From NCBI GenBank assembly GCA_036259875.1, contig DATAAZ010000078.1, forward strand, positions 66,089-130,088: a DNA stretch of 64,000 bases, read 5' to 3'. The translations under genes were made by a program, and so were the position numbers. The stretch's first letter is position 1, and each line of letters begins with the position of its first letter. The notes beneath the pieces are model-generated. The model saw only the letters and a list, made by a program, of their open reading frames with translations, was not told where the DNA came from and made no database searches. The DNA comes from DATAAZ01 sp036259875 (GTDB lineage Bacteria; Actinomycetota; Thermoleophilia; Gaiellales; Gaiellaceae). Positions 22,704 to 31,863 of this stretch are shown here, piece by piece.

Positions 22704-23858
22704 GTGCGGCCGCCGCCCGGTCGGCTCGAACGGCTTCCGGAGCAGTACTTCGCGCGGCTCCTCGCCCGCGTGGCGGCGGCGGCCGCCCAGGAGGGCGAGC
22801 CGCTCGTCGACCTCGGCCGCGGGAACCCGGACGTACCGCCGCCTCCGCACGTCGTCGAGCGGCTCGTCGAGGTCGCGCGCGAGCCGACCCCGGCCGTGCA
22901 CGGCTACGCGCCCTTCCTCGGCCTGCCCGCGCTCAAGGAGGCGATCACCGAGCGCTACCGCGACCGCTACGGGGTCTCGCTCGATCCCGAGCGCGAGGTC
23001 GCGGTCGTGCCCGGCACGAAGACCGCGCTCGTCGAGGTCGCTCTCTGCGTCGCCGAGCACGGCGACGCGGTCCTCCTTCCCGACCCCGGCTACCCGGACT
23101 ACCGATCGGCGGTCGCGCTGGCCGGTGCGCGCGAGCTCTCGCTCCCGCTCGACCCGTCGGCGGGCTGGGCGCCCGACTTCGCGTCGGCGCCGCGCGACCG
23201 GGCCGCTGTCGTTTACCTGAACTACCCCTCGAACCCGTGCGCCGCCTGCGCGTCGCACGAGGTGTTCGCGCAAGCGGTCGCCTATGCCGGCGAGACCGGC
23301 GCGCTCGTCCTCCACGACTTCGCCTACGCCGACCTCGTCTTCGACGGCCGAGAACCGCTGAGCTTCCTGGCGAGCGACGGCGCCCGCGAGGTCGGCGTCG
23401 AGCTCTTCTCGATGTCGAAGAGCTACGGGATGGCGGGGTGGCGGCTCGGGTTCGTGCTCGGGAACGCCGAGGTGGTTGCGCACGTGAACCTGCTCCAGGA
23501 CCACGTCCGGGCGGGGATCTTCACGGCGATTCAGGAAGCCGCGATCGCCGCCCTGCGCGGACGCCAGGAGACCGTGGAGGACCGCCGGCGCCTGTACGAG
23601 AGGCGCCGGGACGGCGTCGTCCAAGCGCTGCGTGCGACCCGGGTGGGGGATGTGCGCTGCGAGGGCACCTTTTTCGTCTGGTTCCGGCTTCCCGATGGTG
23701 TCACCGCCGAGACCCTCCTCGCCGAGCACCGCGTCGCGCTCGCGCCCGGCGAGGGGTTCGGAGCGACGGGGACGGGCTGGGCGCGGATCTCTCTTGCCAC
23801 ATCCGACGAGCGGCTCGACCTTGGCCTCGAGCGGCTCGTCCGGGCGTTCGCGGACTGA
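22704..23858 (+). CDS. Class I/II PLP-dependent aminotransferase (LL-DAP/N-succinyl-DAP aminotransferase-like)
   Basis: A 384-residue fold-type I aminotransferase. The PLP lysine is K239 in SMSKSYGMAGWR, and other blocks are GRGNPDVPPPPHVV, VPGTKTALVEVAL, PDPGYPDYRSAV, YLNYPSNPCAACAS and HDFAYADLVFDG. The NYPSNP and SKSYGMAGWR patterns and overall length are closest to enzymes annotated as LL-diaminopimelate or succinyldiaminopimelate aminotransferase, which would place it in lysine and peptidoglycan precursor synthesis. No dap gene adjoins it, so substrate stays open. GTG at 22704 is the first start that gives a typical N-terminus. Confidence 0.87.
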   Translation: MRPPPGRLERLPEQYFARLLARVAAAAAQEGEPLVDLGRGNPDVPPPPHVVERLVEVAREPTPAVHGYAPFLGLPALKEAITERYRDRYGVSLDPEREVAVVPGTKTALVEVALCVAEHGDAVLLPDPGYPDYRSAVALAGARELSLPLDPSAGWAPDFASAPRDRAAVVYLNYPSNPCAACASHEVFAQAVAYAGETGALVLHDFAYADLVFDGREPLSFLASDGAREVGVELFSMSKSYGMAGWRLGFVLGNAEVVAHVNLLQDHVRAGIFTAIQEAAIAALRGRQETVEDRRRLYERRRDGVVQALRATRVGDVRCEGTFFVWFRLPDGVTAETLLAEHRVALAPGEGFGATGTGWARISLATSDERLDLGLERLVRAFAD

Positions 23859-23979
23859 AAATCCCTCGAATGAGGCGAGCCGGAAGCGGGCTAACCCATG
23901 CGAAATCTGTCGAAAAATGCGAGCGAGAACGGGGGAGCGAGCTTGCGGCCAGGGTTGTCGCGTCCGATAACGAGAGTAC

Positions 23980-24612
23980 GTGACGTCTCCACTCTCTTCG
24001 TTCGCGACCCGCCTGACGCCGTTCCCCGCCGCCCTCGTCGCCGCCGGCGTCGCCTACCTCATGCTCGGGGCGGCGGGGATCGAGCGTCCCCTTCCCGGGA
24101 CGGCGAGCGCGTCGACCGGCGAGGGCGACGTCGTGGTCGTCACGGCGAAGCGAGCGGAACGCCCGTTCGTCGCGGACGAGGCGGTCGCGCCCGCCCCGGG
24201 CGCGCAGGATCGCGCGCCGAAGGAACCCGTGTCGTCCAGGATCACGCCGCCTAGGAGCAGCGTCGCCGAGTGGGGAGGCCAGGCCCCCCGCGGCGCCGCG
24301 GCGGCACCGGCCCAGCCGGGCGCTCCGCAATCCCGCCCGGCGGGTGCCGACCCGTCCCCGGGGAACGTCTCCCCGCCAATCTCATCGGCGCCCGCCGGGC
24401 CCCCGTCTTCGCCGCCGGATCCGCATGTGGCTCCGCCCACGGCGCCACCCGGGGCCCCGCCGGTGCCCGCACTGCCGCCGCACGACCACGTGCCTGCACT
24501 ACCGCCGGCCCTTCAGCTCCCGCCGCCCTCGGCGCTCCCGCCGGCGCCCGCGCTCCCTCGGCTTCCGCAGCTCCCGCAGTTCCCGCTCCCGCAGGTCCCG
24601 CAGCTCCCCTAG
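23980..24612 (+). CDS. Proline-rich membrane-anchored or secreted protein
   Basis: A 210-residue low-complexity protein with GTG start. A short hydrophobic segment near the N-terminus (FPAALVAAGVAYLMLGAAG) could be a signal anchor. The rest is rich in Pro, Ala and Gly, and the last 60 residues repeat PPxPALPP and LPQ/FPLPQ motifs. That is an extended, wall-spanning type of sequence. No enzymatic domain is visible. The preceding gap (23859-23979) is unusually AT-rich for the window, as expected of a promoter, and the SagB-like gene follows after 21 bp. Confidence 0.6.
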   Translation: MTSPLSSFATRLTPFPAALVAAGVAYLMLGAAGIERPLPGTASASTGEGDVVVVTAKRAERPFVADEAVAPAPGAQDRAPKEPVSSRITPPRSSVAEWGGQAPRGAAAAPAQPGAPQSRPAGADPSPGNVSPPISSAPAGPPSSPPDPHVAPPTAPPGAPPVPALPPHDHVPALPPALQLPPPSALPPAPALPRLPQLPQFPLPQVPQLP

Positions 24613-24633
24613 CCGACGGCGAAGATTCGCCGC

Positions 24634-25989
24634 ATGGGGAACTGGGACGACCCCGGTGCCGCCCTCCGCTACCACGAGGCGACCAAGCACTCGTTCGTGA
24701 GCGTCCGGGCGTCCGGCCACCGCCTCGACTGGGAGAACCGGCCGCACCCGTTCAAGGAGTACCTCGGCCTCGAACCGGAGCCGATCCCGCCGGAGCTCGA
24801 CCGGCTGCTTCGTGTCGGAGCCGGCGTCGTCCGCGCTCGGACGTCGCCCGGCGGCGACGTCTACCACTTTCGCGCCTACGCGAGCGCGGGGGCGCTCTAC
24901 CCCGTCGAGGTCTATCCCGTGACGGCCAAGGGCGTTTTCCACTTCCACCCGCGCGAGCTCGCGCTGCGGCGCCTTCGAAGCGGGGACTTCCGGGCCTCGC
25001 TGGGAGAGCCGGAGGCCGCCGCCGTCCTCGTCCTCACCGGGATCCTGTGGCGGACCGCCTGGAAGTACGGCGAGCGCGGCTACCGGCACCTCTTCTGGGA
25101 CGCGGGGACGATGCTCGCGAATCTGCTCGCGCTCGCGGCGGACGACGAGCCGCGCCTCGTGACCGGGTTCGTGGACGACGACGTGAACCGGGTCGTCGGC
25201 GCCGACGGACGGCGCGAGGCGGCGCTCGCGCTCCTCGCCCTCGGCGGCGGCGGCGCGACGTCCGAGAGCCCGGAGCCCGAGCCGCTCCAGCTCGACGTGA
25301 TGCCGCTCTCCCGCTCGGAACCGAGCTTCCCGCTCGCCGAGGCGATGCACGCGGCCTCGACGCTCGCGGACGTCGACGAGGTGGCGCGGTACCGCGCCAC
25401 GGAAGCGGCCACCGAGGACGGTGTCCGCGCCGACGTCACGGCCGGGGAGCGGCTCGAGGACGTGATTCGCCGGCGTGGCTCCGCGCGCGACTTCCTGCTC
25501 GAGCCGGTGCCCTCGCGCGAGCTCGCCGCGATCCTCGCCGCGGCCGCAGCCCCGGTCCCCGGCGACGTCCCGCCCGTCACCGCGACGTACGTGATCGCGA
25601 ACGCGGTCGCCGGGCTCGACCCCGGTGTCTACGCGTTCGGGTCGCCCGAGCGCTTCGACCTCCGCCGCCGCGGCACGCTGCGCGCGGCGGCCGGCTACCT
25701 CGCGCTCGAGCAGGAGCACGCCGCGCGCGCAGCCGCGACGCACTTCCTCCTCGCCGACCTGCCGCGCGTCGTCGGGGAACGCGGGAACCGCGGCTACCGC
25801 TGGGCACAGCTGGAGGCGGGGATCCGCGCCGGGCGCATGTACCTCGGCGCCTACGCGCGGCGTCTCGGCGCGACGGGACTCACGTTCTACGACGACGAGG
25901 TGGCGCGATTCCTGACCGGCGAAACGGCCGCGCAGCCGATGCTGTGCGTGGCGCTCGGGCCGGACGCGCGCGCCTCGCGGCGGCGTTAG
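24634..25989 (+). CDS. SagB-type (tandem nitroreductase-fold) oxidoreductase
   Basis: A 451-residue protein with two nitroreductase-like halves. It begins ALRYHEATKHSF, the family start of SagB-type dehydrogenases, which use FMN to oxidise thiazoline/oxazoline rings in ribosomal peptides. The first half contains HFRAYASAGALYPVEVY and the second RRRGSARDFLLEPVP and GYRWAQLEAGIRAGRMY. The second half appears to keep the FMN-binding helix end. No cyclodehydratase (SagC/SagD) or precursor peptide is visible nearby, so it is an orphan and may act in another redox reaction. Its stop overlaps the end of the convergent lytic transglycosylase gene by 4 bp. Confidence 0.85.
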   Translation: MGNWDDPGAALRYHEATKHSFVSVRASGHRLDWENRPHPFKEYLGLEPEPIPPELDRLLRVGAGVVRARTSPGGDVYHFRAYASAGALYPVEVYPVTAKGVFHFHPRELALRRLRSGDFRASLGEPEAAAVLVLTGILWRTAWKYGERGYRHLFWDAGTMLANLLALAADDEPRLVTGFVDDDVNRVVGADGRREAALALLALGGGGATSESPEPEPLQLDVMPLSRSEPSFPLAEAMHAASTLADVDEVARYRATEAATEDGVRADVTAGERLEDVIRRRGSARDFLLEPVPSRELAAILAAAAAPVPGDVPPVTATYVIANAVAGLDPGVYAFGSPERFDLRRRGTLRAAAGYLALEQEHAARAAATHFLLADLPRVVGERGNRGYRWAQLEAGIRAGRMYLGAYARRLGATGLTFYDDEVARFLTGETAAQPMLCVALGPDARASRRR

Positions 25990-26870
25990 ACGCGGCCGAC
26001 CGACGCGAGCACGTCGGCGACGAAGCGGCGCGTCTCGCGGAAGACGCCGTTTCGCCGCACCGACCTCGGTCCCTGGTTGTAGGCGGCGAGCGCGCGCCGG
26101 ACGTTCCCGTCGAACTCGTGGAGGAGCCAGTGGAAGTAGGCGACGCCGACGTGGACGTTGCCGCTCACCGTCCGCGGGATGCGCCGGCCGACGAGCACGT
26201 CCTCGACGAAGTCCCAGGTCGCGGGCGTCACCTGCATGACACCGAAGGCGCCGGCGGGGGAGACGACACGCGTTTGGAACCCCGACTCGATCCAGGCGAG
26301 CGCGCGGACGAGCGCCGGATTCATCCCGTAGTTCCCGGCCCAGTGGTTGATGAGGCCGCGAACGGAGCTCGGTCGTGACGGCCTCCCGGTGGGCGTGCCG
26401 CCGAGCGCGCGGCGCGTCCGCGGTCCGGCGATGCCGTCGACGCCGATCCGCGCCCGGCGCTGGAAGCGTCTGAGCGCCCGCGCCGTCTCGGCGCCGAAGT
26501 AGCCGTCGATGATCCCCGTCGGCGCGCCGCGCCGCGTCAGGAGGAACTGGAGGACGGAGACGTCCCACCCGACCATCCTGCGCCGCAGGACGCGCTTTCC
26601 GTAGAGCGGGCGGCCGAGACGGCCTAGCGCGCGGCGCGTGCGCGGGCCGGCGATTCCGTCGACCACGAGCCCCTTGCGGCGCTGGAAGTCGCGGACGGCG
26701 CGCTGGGTCATCGGCCCCGCGATCCCGTCGACGGGGCCGAAGTAGTGGCCCCAGGAGCGCAGCGCGACCTGCAGCCCCGCGTTCTGGGGATTGACGCGCG
26801 CCTGGGCGGGGGCGCCGACGAGGAGGGCGACCAGCACGGACGCGACAGCCAGCCGCAGCCTGGCGTGCAT
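25986..26870 (-). CDS. Secreted lytic transglycosylase with two peptidoglycan-binding domains
   Basis: A 294-residue exported cell-wall hydrolase. A signal peptide covers about residues 1-24 (LAVASVLVALLVGAPAQA). Two PG_binding_1 repeats follow (about 30-87 and 100-157), each ending in VDGIAGPRTRRAL. The C-terminal SLT domain has WIESGFQTRVVSPAGAFGVM, where the Glu is the catalytic acid, then VTPATWDF and AYNQGP. It cleaves the MurNAc-GlcNAc bond to form 1,6-anhydro products. The SLT fold with the repeats resembles actinobacterial growth-related enzymes. The 108-bp upstream gap has no riboswitch that I can recognise. Confidence 0.92.
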   Translation of the reverse strand: MHARLRLAVASVLVALLVGAPAQARVNPQNAGLQVALRSWGHYFGPVDGIAGPMTQRAVRDFQRRKGLVVDGIAGPRTRRALGRLGRPLYGKRVLRRRMVGWDVSVLQFLLTRRGAPTGIIDGYFGAETARALRRFQRRARIGVDGIAGPRTRRALGGTPTGRPSRPSSVRGLINHWAGNYGMNPALVRALAWIESGFQTRVVSPAGAFGVMQVTPATWDFVEDVLVGRRIPRTVSGNVHVGVAYFHWLLHEFDGNVRRALAAYNQGPRSVRRNGVFRETRRFVADVLASVGRV

Positions 26871-26978
26871 GAGGCCCCCTTTGACGGTCGGCGCGGATGT
26901 CCTGCGAGGCGCGAGCCCGCCGCCCGCGGATCAAGCCCGCCCTACATCAACGAGGGCGAGTGCGCGTCTCGCGCGTCG

Positions 26979-27200
26979 CTATTTGAACCGGTAGACGATC
27001 CGCCCGCGCGTGAGATCGTACGGCGAGAGCTCGAGCTTGACGCGGTCGCCCGGGAAGATCTTGATGCGGTGGCGCCGCATCTTGCCGGCCGTGTAGCCGA
27101 GCGCCTCGTGCCCGTTGTCGAGCGTCACCTTGAACATCCCGTTCGGGAATGCCTCGGCGATCTCGCCCTCCATCTCCAGCTTTTCTTCCTTCGTCGCCAT
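26979..27200 (-). CDS. infA: Translation initiation factor IF-1
   Basis: A 73-residue single S1/OB-fold protein that binds the 30S A site during initiation. It matches the family along its whole length (EGEIAEAFPNGMFKVTLDNG, KMRRHRIKIFPGDRVKLELS, and ending GRIVYRFK). It sits outside the usual rpmJ-rpsM-rpsK ribosomal cluster. A TATCCT element lies 7 nt before the ATG on this strand, with no Shine-Dalgarno, consistent with a leaderless mRNA. Confidence 0.95.
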   Translation of the reverse strand: MATKEEKLEMEGEIAEAFPNGMFKVTLDNGHEALGYTAGKMRRHRIKIFPGDRVKLELSPYDLTRGRIVYRFK

Positions 27201-27207
27201 TGCGTTA

Positions 27208-27213
27208 AGGATA
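27208..27213 (-). promoter_or_regulatory. -10 hexamer TATCCT before infA
   Basis: On the minus strand TATCCT ends 7 nt before the infA ATG, within an AT-rich patch (GGTTTATCCTTAACGCA). Confidence 0.5.
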
Positions 27214-27255
27214 AACCGCCGCGGGCCGCGGTCGGTTAGGCGAGAATCAGGCGCC

Positions 27256-27648
27256 GTGCCCGGATACGAGCTCGTGAACCTCCGAGAGCTCGAGGACTCG
27301 GCGCCGAAGTTCGGCCTCGCGCCGGCGCTCGAGGCCCGCTTCGCGCGGCAGGCGCTCGGCCTCGAGCGAATCGGCCTCTCGCTCCAGCGGCTCGCACCGA
27401 ACGCGCGCCAGCCGTTCGGGCACCGGCATCGCGAGGACGAGGAGGTCTACGTCGTCGTCGCAGGGAGCGGGCGCGTGAACGTCGACGGCGATGTGCGCGA
27501 GGTGCGCGAGTGGGATGCGATCCGCCTCGCGCCCGGGACGGCGCGCGCGCTCGAGGCGGGGCCGGACGGGCTCGAGTTCCTCGCGTTCGGGCTCTCGACG
27601 GGGGGCGTGGCGGACGTGGAGTCGCTGCCCGGCTGGTGGGGCGAGTAG
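27256..27648 (+). CDS. Cupin-domain protein
   Basis: A 130-residue single cupin barrel. The metal-binding motif is GHRHREDEEVYVVVAGSGRV, with the two His and the Glu in place, followed by a weaker second motif (PGTARALEAGPDGLEFLAF). Activity cannot be predicted; small cupins include isomerases, dioxygenases and sensors. The GTG at 27256 gives the usual short N-terminal strand (PGYELVNLRELED). It is divergent from infA across 55 bp. Confidence 0.85.
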   Translation: MPGYELVNLRELEDSAPKFGLAPALEARFARQALGLERIGLSLQRLAPNARQPFGHRHREDEEVYVVVAGSGRVNVDGDVREVREWDAIRLAPGTARALEAGPDGLEFLAFGLSTGGVADVESLPGWWGE

Positions 27649-27702
27649 GGAGGGCTTGGCGAGACGCCGTTGCGGCCGCGGGGAGCGCGCCGATCTCACC
27701 CC

Positions 27703-27708
27703 TACGAT
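27703..27708 (+). promoter_or_regulatory. -10 hexamer TACGAT before the membrane protein gene
   Basis: TACGAT lies 6 nt before the ATG at 27715. Confidence 0.4.
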
Positions 27709-27714
27709 CCGCGC

Positions 27715-28419
27715 ATGGACGTCGCGCAGGCGAAGCGCCTCTTCTTCCTGGCGCTGATCGCGTCACTCTCGGCGACCGCCCTCCTCGCGATCTTCTTCCT
27801 CCTCGTCGCCGGGTTCGACGAGACGACCGAGCGGGTCATCCTGACGACGGCGCTGATCTCGCTCCTCAGCCTCTTCGTGCTGCCCGGCGGCGTCCTCCTC
27901 GACCAGGATCGCTACCTCGCGCTCGCCTGGACGGTGATCGTGCTCAGCACCCTTGCCTTCGGCCTCGCGATGATCCTCGTCTGGGGCAGCCGGGAGGACG
28001 ACGACGAGGCGCTCTGGAAGACGCTCGCGATCGTCGCCGCGTTCGCCGCGGCGTCGTCCCAGACGGCGATGACGACCTCGCGTCGCCGGCGGGAGGACGG
28101 CCCGGCCGTACGCTTCCTCTACCTCGCGTCGGTGGCCTTCGCGGTCGTCGTCGCGGCGATGATCACGGCGGCGGCGTGGGCCGAGATCGACGACGAGTCC
28201 TACTACCGGGCGCTCGGCGCCTTCGCGATCGCCGATCTCTTCCTCGCCGTCGTCCAGCCCGTCGCGCGGCGGCTGGAAGGTGTTCCGGCCCCCGGACGGG
28301 CGCCGCACCAGGTCGTGTTCACGCTCGATCGCCCCCCCTCCGAGGAGGCCGTGTTCGCGGCCTCGAGGGCCCTCGAAGGGGCGGGCGCGCGCGTCGAACG
28401 AGTCGACCGGCGCGGCTAG
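27715..28419 (+). CDS. Hypothetical six-helix membrane protein with a soluble tail
   Basis: A 234-residue integral membrane protein. About six hydrophobic segments (for example LFFLALIASLSATALLAIFF, LALAWTVIVLSTLAFGLAMI, FLYLASVAFAVVVAAMITAA) are followed by a soluble C-terminal stretch with VFTLDRPPSEEAVFAASRAL. I do not recognise a family. It lies directly before dnaE (37 bp gap) but dnaE has its own -10 element. A TACGAT hexamer sits 6 nt before the ATG. Confidence 0.7.
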   Translation: MDVAQAKRLFFLALIASLSATALLAIFFLLVAGFDETTERVILTTALISLLSLFVLPGGVLLDQDRYLALAWTVIVLSTLAFGLAMILVWGSREDDDEALWKTLAIVAAFAAASSQTAMTTSRRRREDGPAVRFLYLASVAFAVVVAAMITAAAWAEIDDESYYRALGAFAIADLFLAVVQPVARRLEGVPAPGRAPHQVVFTLDRPPSEEAVFAASRALEGAGARVERVDRRG

Positions 28420-28441
28420 CCTGGGCATCCGCGCGCGGTTC

Positions 28442-28447
28442 TACACT
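28442..28447 (+). promoter_or_regulatory. -10 hexamer TACACT before dnaE
   Basis: TACACT lies 9 nt before the dnaE GTG. The same hexamer precedes def at 53632. Confidence 0.45.
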
Positions 28448-28456
28448 GGCCTTCCC

Positions 28457-31400
28457 GTGGCCGAGGCGCCGTTCGTCCATCTGCACGTCCACTCCGAGTT
28501 CTCGATCCTCGACGGGGCCTGCCGCATCCCCGATTTGACCGCCCGGGCAGCGGAGCTCGAAATGCCCGCCGTGGCCCTCACCGACCACGGCTCGCTCGCG
28601 GGCGCCGTCCAGCTCTACAAGGAGGCGACGAAGCAGAGCGTGAAGCCGCTCGTCGGCTGCGAGGTGTACGTGACGGACGACCGGCGCGCGCAGACGAAGG
28701 GCTTCGCGCACCTGACCCTCCTCGCGGAGTCGAACGAGGGCTACGGGAACCTGATCAAGCTCGTCTCGTCCGGCTACCTGGAGGGCTACTACTACAAGCC
28801 GCGCGTCGACTGGGCGCTCCTCGAGCAGCACGCGACGGGGCTCGTCGCGCTCTCGGGCTGCCTCTCGGGACGGGTCTGCAAGGCGCTCGAGAACGGGAAC
28901 CGCGGCCAGGCCGAGACGGAGCTCGCGCGCCTGCGCGACATCTTCGGCCGCGACTCGACCTACGTGGAGGTCCAGAACGCCGGGCTCGACGTGCAGGCGC
29001 GGATCAACCGCGAGCTCTCGGAAATCGCCGCTGGGCTCGAGCTCCCGCTCGTCGCGACGGGCGACGTGCACTACCTCCGCCACGAGGACGCGCGCGCGCA
29101 CGAGGCGCTCCTCTGCGTCCAGTCGGGCGACACGCTCTCAAACCCGAACCACTGGCGCTTCGACACCGACCAGTACTACTTCAAGAGCCCGGCCGAGATG
29201 GCGGCCGACTTCGCGGACTACCCGGAGGCCGTGCGCCGGACGCTCGAGGTCGCGGAGCGCTGCACCGTCACGCTGGAGCTCGGCCGCATCCTCCTCCCGC
29301 GCTTCCCGACCCCGGACGGGCGCGACGCCTTCGACTACCTCGTCGAGCTCTGCGAGAAGGGGCTCGCGAAGCGCTACGACCGCGTGACGCCCGAGCTCCA
29401 CGAGCGGCTCCGCTTCGAGCTTCGGACGATCAAGGAGATGGGCTTCGCCGACTACTTCCTGATCGTCTGGGACTTCATCCAGTTCGCGAAGCGAAACGGG
29501 ATCGGCGTCGGGCCGGGGCGCGGCTCGGCGGCCGGCTCACTCGTCGCCTACTGCCTCGAGATCACGGACATCGACCCGATCCGCTACGACCTCCTCTTCG
29601 AGCGCTTCCTGAACCCGGGCCGCAAGTCGATGCCCGACATCGACATCGACTTCTCCGTCCACGGGCGCGACCGCGTCATCAACTACGTCGCCGAGAAGTA
29701 CGGGCGCGAGCGGGTCGCGCAGATCATCACCTTCGGGACGATGATGGCGCGCGCGGCGGTCCGCGACGCGGGCCGCGTGCTCGACATCCCGTACGGGACG
29801 GTCGACCGGATCGCGAAGCTGATCCCCGAGGGGCCGAAGGTCTATCTCGACGACTGCCTGAAGAAGGGCTCGGAGCTCGGCGCCGCGTACGACGCCGACG
29901 AGCTCGTGCGCCAGATCGTCGACCTCGCGAAGCCGCTCGAGGGTCTCGTGCGCCAGGACTCGATCCACGCCGCCGGGGTCGTGATCGGCGACCGCCCGCT
30001 CACCGAGTACGTCCCCCTCCAGCAGAAGGGGCCGGATCAGGAGGTGGTGACGCAGTTCCCGATGGGCGACGTCGAGGCGCTCGGGCTGCTCAAGATGGAC
30101 TTCCTCGGCCTTCGGAACCTCGACGTGATCGACGAGGCGCTGGCGCTGATCGGCGGCGGCCTCGACATGCGCGAGGTCCCGCTCGACGAACCGAAGACGT
30201 ACGAGATGCTCCAGCGCGGCGACTCGACGGGCGTCTTCCAGTTCGAGTCGTCGGGGATGCGCGAGGCCCTGCGGCTCGTGAAGCCGACCGAATTCGAGGA
30301 CCTGATCGCGCTCGTCGCGCTCTACCGCCCGGGGCCGATGGCGTACATCCCGGTCTACGCGCGGCGAAAGAACGGCCAGGAGCCGGTGTCGTTCGTCGAC
30401 CCGCGGCTCGAGCCGATCACCGGGGCAACCCAGGGGATCGCGATCTACCAGGAGCAGCTGATGGAGATCGCGAAGCAGGTCGCCGGGTTCACGCCGGCGG
30501 AGGCGGACGACCTCCGCAAGGCGGTGGGGAAGAAGATCCACGCCCTCATGGCCTCGCTGAAGGACAAGTTCCTCGAGGGGTGCGCGGAGAACGGCGTCAC
30601 GCCCGGGGTCGCGAACCAGCTCTGGAAGGACATGGAGCAGGCGCAGGACTACGCTTTCAACAAGGCGCACGCGGCCTGCTACGCGCTGATCGCCTACCGC
30701 ACCGCCTACCTGAAGGCGAACTACCCCGCCGAGTACATGGCGGCGCTCATCTCGTCCGTAATGCACACGAAGGACCGCGTGCCGTTTTACGTCTCGGCCT
30801 GCGACGAGATGGGGATCGAGGTTCTCCCGCCCGACGTGAACGAGTCGCAGGTCGACTTCGCGGTCGTCGAGGGGAAGATCCGCTTCGGCCTGAACGCCGT
30901 CAAGAACGTGGGCGAGACGGCCGCGCGCGCGATCGTCGCGGCGCGCGAGGCGGGCGGGCCGTTCGCGTCCGTCTGGGACTTCGCGGAGCGGGTCGACCCG
31001 CAGGTCGTGAACAAGCGCGCGCTCGAGGCGCTCGTCAAGTGCGGCGCGCTCGACTCGACCGGCGCGCCGCGCAAGGGACTTCTCGACAACGAGTGCGAGC
31101 TCCTCGACCGCGTCCTCGCCTGGGGGACGACGCACCACGCCGACCGGCTCTCGGGGCAGGGATCGATCTTCGACCTCGGCGCCGACGAGGGAGCGCGGCC
31201 GCGCCACCACCCGACGATCCCGCCCGGCGAGTACGACAAGAAGACGCTCCTCGCGCTCGAGAAGGAGTCGCTCGGCCTCTACGTCTCCGAGCACCCGCTC
31301 GACGCGGTCAAGGGGGTGCTCCGGCGCAAGGTCGACTGCGAGGTCGCCGCGCTCCCGGGGCGGCGAGACGGCGAGGTGGTGACCGTCGGCGGCATCGTCG

Positions 31401-31858
31401 GCGCGCTCAAGCAGCTGACGACGAAGAAGGGCGAGCCGATGGTGTTCGTGCGGCTCGACGACCTCTCGGGCTCGGTCGAGACGGTCGTCTTCAACTCGGT
31501 CTACACGGCGTCGCGCGAGCTCCTCGAGGCGGACCGAGTCCTCGTCGTGAAAGGCCGCGTCGACCACAAGCAGGAGGGGGAGACGAAGCTGATCGCGCTC
31601 GAGGTCGCGCCGTTCGAGGGGCTCCCCGACCGTTCCGAGGTGCGCCTCTGCGTCGACGCACGCCGGGCTCCCGCCGGCCTCATCCGCGAGCTCGCCGAGC
31701 TCACGCGGCGCTACCCGGGCGAGGCGGCCGTCGTCGTGGCGGTCGAGACGTCGGCCGGCCGGCGGACGTACGCCTTCGGCCCCGAGTTTCGCGTTCGCCC
31801 CGAGGCGGACTTCTACGCCGAGGTGAAGGCGCTCCTCGGCGAGGCCGCCGTCGTCTGA
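28457..31858 (+). CDS. dnaE: DNA polymerase III alpha subunit
   Basis: The replicative polymerase, 1133 residues, of the DnaE1 type. The N-terminal PHP domain has FVHLHVHSEFSILDG and ALTDHGSLAGAVQLY with its metal-binding His residues kept. The palm contains GVGPGRGSAAGSLVAY and the catalytic aspartates in SMPDIDIDF (about residue 395). The fingers show YNKAHA-like AFNKAHAACYALIAY. A tandem HhH follows (FGLNAVKNVGETAARAI), then the OB domain (VTVGGIVGALKQLTTKKGEP). GTG 28457 gives the normal start AEAPFVHLHVHSEFS. It heads a unit with the F420-type gene 5 bp downstream. Confidence 0.97.
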   Translation: MAEAPFVHLHVHSEFSILDGACRIPDLTARAAELEMPAVALTDHGSLAGAVQLYKEATKQSVKPLVGCEVYVTDDRRAQTKGFAHLTLLAESNEGYGNLIKLVSSGYLEGYYYKPRVDWALLEQHATGLVALSGCLSGRVCKALENGNRGQAETELARLRDIFGRDSTYVEVQNAGLDVQARINRELSEIAAGLELPLVATGDVHYLRHEDARAHEALLCVQSGDTLSNPNHWRFDTDQYYFKSPAEMAADFADYPEAVRRTLEVAERCTVTLELGRILLPRFPTPDGRDAFDYLVELCEKGLAKRYDRVTPELHERLRFELRTIKEMGFADYFLIVWDFIQFAKRNGIGVGPGRGSAAGSLVAYCLEITDIDPIRYDLLFERFLNPGRKSMPDIDIDFSVHGRDRVINYVAEKYGRERVAQIITFGTMMARAAVRDAGRVLDIPYGTVDRIAKLIPEGPKVYLDDCLKKGSELGAAYDADELVRQIVDLAKPLEGLVRQDSIHAAGVVIGDRPLTEYVPLQQKGPDQEVVTQFPMGDVEALGLLKMDFLGLRNLDVIDEALALIGGGLDMREVPLDEPKTYEMLQRGDSTGVFQFESSGMREALRLVKPTEFEDLIALVALYRPGPMAYIPVYARRKNGQEPVSFVDPRLEPITGATQGIAIYQEQLMEIAKQVAGFTPAEADDLRKAVGKKIHALMASLKDKFLEGCAENGVTPGVANQLWKDMEQAQDYAFNKAHAACYALIAYRTAYLKANYPAEYMAALISSVMHTKDRVPFYVSACDEMGIEVLPPDVNESQVDFAVVEGKIRFGLNAVKNVGETAARAIVAAREAGGPFASVWDFAERVDPQVVNKRALEALVKCGALDSTGAPRKGLLDNECELLDRVLAWGTTHHADRLSGQGSIFDLGADEGARPRHHPTIPPGEYDKKTLLALEKESLGLYVSEHPLDAVKGVLRRKVDCEVAALPGRRDGEVVTVGGIVGALKQLTTKKGEPMVFVRLDDLSGSVETVVFNSVYTASRELLEADRVLVVKGRVDHKQEGETKLIALEVAPFEGLPDRSEVRLCVDARRAPAGLIRELAELTRRYPGEAAVVVAVETSAGRRTYAFGPEFRVRPEADFYAEVKALLGEAAVV

Positions 31859-31863
31859 CGCCC

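Noticed and set aside
24499..26934. Very long minus-strand open frame over the SagB-like and transglycosylase genes
   Set aside because: Its translation is Arg/Pro/Ala-rich without domains, while other frames give clear protein families. High GC keeps stop codons rare.
26871..26978. Cyclic-di-AMP (ydaO) riboswitch before the lytic transglycosylase
   Set aside because: Such genes are often controlled this way in actinobacteria, but the gap is only 108 bp and I see no matching conserved segments.
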